Both the position numbers and the translations under genes were made by a program. Below, piece by piece: positions 59,601 through 64,000 of a stretch of DNA of 64,000 nt. The number at the start of each line of letters is the position of its first letter. The stretch's first letter is position 1. The DNA is from Tribonema minus (taxonomy: Eukaryota > Sar > Xanthophyceae > Tribonematales > Tribonemataceae). Location of the stretch: positions 248,001-312,000 of the forward strand of contig JAFCMP010000067.1 of NCBI GenBank assembly GCA_017506865.1. Reading direction: 5' to 3'. The notes under the pieces are model-generated. The model was given only the letters and a program-made list of their open reading frames with translations, was not told the DNA's origin and ran no database searches.

Positions 59601-62600
59601 CTTGCCGCCACTCACAAAGCCGTCAAACCCCAAAGGCAGGCTGCAGCTAGGAGAAACACAGTGTTGCAGCTGCCAGATGCTCATTGCGGGGTGAGGAGGT
59701 CCCGGCTGCGCGCAAAGAGCCATGCGGCGGTCACAAAACAGGCGCATGTGCATCTGAAAGTGAACGTTCCACGTGCGCACCGCAGCTCACCTGCGCCGTT
59801 CGGGCCCAGGATGACGAGTCTCTGCGGAAGCGGCAAGGAGAACCAGGCAGCGGCATTTCGTCAGCGCGCCGCAGAGCACTTCAGCGTCAGCAGCTGTGAA
59901 CTTCATTTCCAGCTGTGAGTGGCATGCCACCACCCTAGCCCCCCCCCCTGGCAGGTGGTGACTGACGCCGGGGAGGCACAGCGCCAGTGCGACCTGTGCA
60001 AGGAGACAGTGACGAGACCGTGCATGCTGCACGCCCCTCGCAGAGAGCGCGGCCATCACCACGTCAAGCCAGCATACCCTTCTCGTCCGGTGGCGAGCGA
60101 CATGCCACCGCACCTTCCCATCTGAAGGTCGAGCATGGCATTGGCGCAAGGTACATGGCAACATCCAGCTCTGAAACCAGGCAGTGCATTTTGCAACTGC
60201 TGTCGCAAACTCATCATACCATGCCAGCGTCTCGCGTAGCGCATCAGAGCCACTGCTTACGGCCACAATTGGTGTGAAAAATCATGAAAAACAGTGGCGT
60301 GCATCATGAATTCAAGCTGCGCAGAGTGGCTCGCATCACCTGTCCCTCGAGCAGCTCGAGGTCCCCTAGCAACAAGCAATGACAACATCTAACTCTAACC
60401 CTAACCCTGAAGCCGGACGGTGCATGTTGCAATTGCTGTCGCAACACCAGTGTTGACACTGTCATACCACGCCAGCGCAGACCGCAAGCGCATCATCACC
60501 TGTCCCTTGAGCAGCTTGAGGTCCACGCCGGCGACGGTTGGAGCGTCGCCGCCCCAGCCGTACGCGGCGTCCTTGAGCGTGATCTGGTCCTTGTGGCAGC
60601 TCGGCGGCGCGGGGAGGCGCATGCGCGCCTTCATGACCTGCGGCAGGCAGTGGCGCGGCGCACAGCGCAAGAAACGGGCGTTGATGAGCTGCAGGCGACA
60701 CGTGCAGGTGGGCGGTCACGCCGTCGTGGGAGGCTGAGTTGGCTCTCGCTTGAGGCCACAAAAACGCACAATGCTGAATCCTGCCGCTGCCATCACCACA
60801 TGGCGGCGTACAAGAGTGAGCGTGTTGCGCGGCAGTCACAGTGTGGTTTTTTGTCAGTAGTTGCGCCACCGAACTGCGAGCATGTGGTGCTGACTGCGCT
60901 GCCGTCGCCGAAAGCAGCACGGCGCGAGGCGCGCGCAAGCCCACGGGAAGGGGAGAGGTACGGCCACTGTCACGGCAGACCTGCAACAACGTCACATAAG
61001 GTGCTCCAGGCGCGCTCGCAGTGAACATCTACACCCTGTTCTGCGCTCTGTCGTAAGTGTCGAAGAGTGATGCGCAGGCCCCATGATGGAATACAAACGC
61101 CGCCAGCTGCCGCGGTGGTTCTGGAATGCGCTATGTAGCGCCGTTCTCGGCGGTGCATGGGGGCGATCAACGAGCGCCGCGACGGCAGCCTGCGCGCGCA
61201 CACCTTGCGCTTGAGCTCGGTCGGGTCGTCGCTGGCCGCCGCGGCCATCTTGTCCAGCTTCTTCTGCCTGTCGGCTGCCATCTTGGCGCCCATGGTCTTG
61301 GCGCCTGCGGGCAAAGAAGGGGGGCGCGGCGCAGCATCACGTTAGCTGCTGCAAACGCGGCATCACATCAGCTGCCCCGCTGACGCATGAAGTGTCCGTG
61401 CTGCGTGGCAAAATGCGCTTCTCCGCTGCTGCCGTCGTGAGACGTCGAGTGCACTTGCCGATGGCCTGCAGCAGAAATGAGTGTTTCTGCGCGTGCATTG
61501 CAGCTTCGTGGCGCGGCGCAGCACTTGGCTGCCCCCCGAGAAATTTGCACCCCCGGGGCCCTCTGGGCCCACCTAACATTATCATTGCTATTTGCGTGCA
61601 CACGTGCAGTTATGGGTACAGCAGAGAGGGCCAGCATGGGTACGGCTTCAGCGGCGGCGGTGGCAGCGTAAACAGGGTTTGCAGACGGCGCTGCTCAGGG
61701 AAGTGGCGGCACGCGCTCGTGCTGCGGCGCATGCGCGGCGGCGCACGAGCGGCGTCTGTACGCAGAGGGAGCCCTGCCTGTTTGACAATCAGCGGTGCAA
61801 GCGCGCTCAAACACCGTTGAAGAATCCGCAGGCAGACTTCTTGAACTTCCACAGATGCGGCCTTATTCGAGTTGAGAAGTGACATGCGCTGTGAGTCGGC
61901 CTGTGACGACAGCGCGTTGGCGCCGTGACAGCGGCGCAATGGCGGCTGCAGCAGAGCTCAGTCGGGCACGTCAACCTCAACACTAGCGCACATCGGAAAT
62001 GGCGTAATGTGTCGCAACGTCGCCAGCGCCGCTGCAGCAACGCACCGTCATGCATGCCCGCTAGAAGCACAAGTACACTGATCGATGGCCAGGTGCATGC
62101 GCATCGCAGCCAGCAGTGCAGCGCTCAGCATCGTGTCAGGGGGCCAAGCAACTGCACTATCAACCAGTTTGAATTATCGCGTTGTTCAACTCTTGGTGTC
62201 GTAAATACCACCCTCATCTGAGGCTCAGCAACCTCGCAAGCCACTCTATTCACCGCCGCTGGGCAGCAGACGTCGGCGTCAGCGCGCTCACCGAAGCGGT
62301 CGATGACGGTCTGCATGCGCGCCATCTCTTCCTGCTCGCGCTCAAACTTGGCCAGCGCCAGGCGCACGCGCTCGTCGCGCTCGAAAAGGTACTTCTTGTA
62401 CCCGCACTGTCAGGGGAGGGGGGGGGGGGGGGGAGATTGGAGTTCACTTGAGTATGTATAAGAGCGGGCAGTGCGAGTAGCACTGCAGTTGTGAGACGTG
62501 AGAGTGCGGTGCGCAGCGGGGCTGCGGGGGTTGGGCGCGCCTAGTGCGGCCGCAGCAGGCTCTGTTGCCGCCGCGATGAAGACGCACAGGGCGCGGCACG

Positions 62601-63567
62601 ACCAGCGCGCGCTAGCGCGAGGGGCGCGCGTCCAGATGGCCGCTCTATTTCATCGCAGTGCCGCGCACAGCAGGTGCTCTTGCTGCGCAAGTTTGTGCTG
62701 CATCGGCTGTCTCCAGTGGCCATCATGCGTCAGAGAGCGCCGTGCGTGCTGTCCGCGTGCGCAGAGGGTGGCGCAGTGTCACAGCAGCTTGAAGAAAACG
62801 AGCGAGCGCCGCCGTCCGCCGCGGCGGGTGCCTCGTGAAGCGAGGCGAGATTCTGCACGATCGCGTGCGCGCACTCGCACCTTGAACACCTCGAGCTTGC
62901 AGTTGGCGACCTCGGCGATGGTGGTGCAGCGGATGGCCTCCATGAAGGCCTCGTCGTGCGAGACGACCACCACTGTTCCCTCGTACGTCGACACGTACTT
63001 GCCCAGCCACGTCTTGGCGGCGCTGTCGAGGTGGTTCGTCTGCGCGCCAGATGCGGTGCGTGCATGGGGGAGCGCGGGGTGGAGGGGAAGCGAACGCCGC
63101 TGTCAGGTGAGCAAGGCAGATGGCGGTGCGAGTGATGCGGCAACTGCCGGCCAAGTTTGCACATTATTGGCGAAGGCCTTCAAAGCACCACAGGCTAGTC
63201 TTTGCCCCCACGCTGCGCAGCATTGTGCGCACCCCGGCTTCCAGTCGCAGTCACGCAGCAGCGACGCTCAGCGCGTTCACCGGCTCGTCGAGCAGCAGCA
63301 GCTCCTCCGAGTCGGAGAACAGCATGCCCGCTCGCTCTTCCGGTCACAGTTACGCAGCAGCGATGCTCAGCGCACTCAGCATCTCGCTCGCTCTTCCGGT
63401 CACAATTACGCAGCAACGCTCAGCGCACTAACCGGCTCGTCGAGCAGCAGCAGCTCCGAGTCGGAAAGCAGCATGCGGGCGAGCGCGATGCGCATCTGCC
63501 AGCCGCCGGAGAACTCGGTGCACGGCGCCTCGTAGTCCTCAGGCTCAAAGCCCAGGCCCGTCAGGAC
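56610..63567 (-). CDS. ABCF-family twin ATPase, 5' partial, 11 exons seen
   Basis: Exons on the minus strand: 63567-63433, 63039-62881, 62406-62292, 61304-61204, 60637-60500, 59821-59791, 59299-59189, 58765-58686, 58005-57843, 57299-57158, 56715-56610; 426 codons with matching phases. Domain 1 enters at VLTGLGF and shows signature TEFSGGWQMRIALARMLL, Walker B LLLLDEP|TNHLD and switch VVVVSHDEAF; its Walker A lies beyond 64000. The helical linker (FEREQEEMARMQTVIDRFG, GAKMAADRQKKLDKM) matches the P-site-interaction linker of ABCF proteins. Domain 2 has Walker A GPNGAGKST, signature WLSGGEKARVALA, Walker B LLLLDEPSNHLD and VVVVSHNREF. The tail is Lys-rich, ending KKKMGKN. No membrane segments. 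ABCF ATPases act on ribosomes in translation or biogenesis; the subtype is not resolved. Intron 9 appears to be GC-AG. Confidence 0.95.
57300..57842 (-). other. Probable GC-AG intron in the ABCF gene
   Basis: The exon ends ...CTCGACACAG|GCGCGT and the next begins CGCAG|AGACGCTGG; joined, they give NHLDTETLESL as expected in ABCF proteins. No GT donor near the site keeps the frame. GCGCGT is a weaker GC donor than GCAAGT. Confidence 0.65.
58133..58160 (-). repeat. Copy of ABCF exon 9 acceptor and first bases
   Basis: TTCCCCCCTGCGCAG|GCGCGC on the minus strand repeats the true exon 9 acceptor at 58005, about 130-135 bases upstream in intron 8. Confidence 0.8.
58984..59030 (-). repeat. Copy of ABCF exon 7 end with donor
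   Basis: Encodes GVFTQGLAQ followed by GTACGG, against true GVFTQDLAQ|GTACGA at 59189. Confidence 0.83.
60340..60385 (-). repeat. Copy of ABCF exon 5 end with donor
   Basis: Encodes DLELLEGQ followed by GTGATGCG, against true DLKLLKGQ|GTGATG at 60500. A short telomere-type run follows on the plus strand at 60390-60409. Confidence 0.82.
63275..63340 (-). repeat. Copy of ABCF Walker-B exon end with donor
   Basis: Encodes RAGMLFSDSEELLLLDEP followed by GTGAAC, against true ARMLLSDSELLLLDEP|GTTAGT at 63433, in the following intron. One extra Glu codon is present. Confidence 0.84.
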
Positions 63568-63604
63568 CTGTCAAGGGGTATGTATGCAGGTGTGTGCGAG
63601 GGAT

Positions 63605-63910
63605 AGAGTTAGGGTTAGGGCTTAGGGTTAGGGCTTGGGGTTAGCGGCGCCTCGTAGTCCTCGGGCGTAAAGAAAGCCAAGGCCCGCCAGGACTTGTCGC
63701 AAGGTACGTGCAAGACGAAGTCACGCTACGTCATGGACGTCAGTGACGGCAGCTGGAAATGAAATGCCATGTTCTGACTTCAGATGGATGCAAAGCACAC
63801 AGCCTTGGCTAACCCTAACCCTAAGCCTAAGCCGAGGCCCGTCAGGACCTGTTGCAGAGTACGCGGGTGGGTGCGAGGGGTAGGGTTACGGTTAGGGTTT
63901 GGGGTTAGGG
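63605..63910 (-). repeat. Copies of ABCF exon start with acceptor, beside telomere-type runs
   Basis: Minus-strand copies at about 63700-63640 (LAGLGF..., EDYEAPL) and 63852-63832 (CAACAG|GTCCTGACGGGCCT) repeat the start of the exon at 63567. TTAGGG-type runs in both orientations lie at 63608-63644, 63809-63830 and 63881-63909. Confidence 0.8.
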
Positions 63911-64000
63911 AGTGACGCCGCTGTGTACACGGCAACTTGAAGTAGAATGCCGTATTCTGACTTTAGCACCCGCCACCGCTCTGATTGACGGTGATCAGGT

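Noticed and set aside
1-64000. Bacterial operons, CRISPR arrays, intact transposons, tRNA or rRNA genes
   Set aside because: Spliced eukaryotic genes fill the window. I saw no repeat-spacer arrays, transposase, reverse-transcriptase or rRNA signatures; a tRNA could be missed by eye.

Overview
This is eukaryotic nuclear DNA, very GC-rich, with spliced genes on both strands. Introns are mostly 100 to 1600 bases, GT-AG with at least two GC-AG cases. Long C homopolymers often stand just before the 3' splice site, and short runs of TTAGGG are scattered through introns. With a photorespiratory-type glycine decarboxylase and a plant/fungal/protist-type P-ATPase relic, this suggests a unicellular alga; a haptophyte is my best guess, but this is inference and a green or other alga is not excluded.

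Layout. 42-11719 (+): glycine decarboxylase P protein, 14 exons, 5' end probably outside the window. 12978-15279 (-): short five-exon gene encoding only the actuator-domain part of a P-type ATPase. 15478-17073 (+): intronless ER Hsp70 nucleotide-exchange factor (SIL1/Fes1 type), head to head with the previous gene. 18366-21231 (-): two-RRM hnRNP/DAZAP1/Musashi-like RNA-binding protein, 6 exons. 24103-26329 (-): ABHD12-type serine hydrolase, 3 exons. 26567-30696 (+): ketopantoate-reductase-like protein with a membrane tail, 10 exons, head to head with the hydrolase. 31363-31608 (-): small DMAC1/DUF4536-like membrane protein. 31824-33942 (+): 2-oxoglutarate/Fe(II) oxygenase-like protein, head to head with it. 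35913-42605 (+): ankyrin - pseudokinase - RING protein, 7 exons. 44584-55861 (-): arginyl-tRNA synthetase with WHEP and GST-like N-terminal domains, 11 exons. 56610-63567 (-): C-terminal 426 codons of a twin-ATPase ABCF protein, 11 exons, continuing past the right edge.

The genes are mostly housekeeping functions (glycine cleavage, ER folding, RNA binding, translation, lipid hydrolysis) and form no pathway together. ArgRS and ABCF are neighbours on one strand and both serve translation. Three gene pairs share short (about 200-240 base) divergent promoters.

The most unusual signal is a pattern I call exon-edge echoes. In the three longest conserved genes (glycine decarboxylase, ArgRS, ABCF) many introns carry one to five diverged direct copies of the last 40-80 bases of the preceding exon together with its 5' splice site, or of the start of the next exon together with its 3' splice site. 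The introns look as if they grew by tandem duplication across exon borders. Exon borders below were read by eye from reading phase, splice dinucleotides and family similarity; no transcript data were available.
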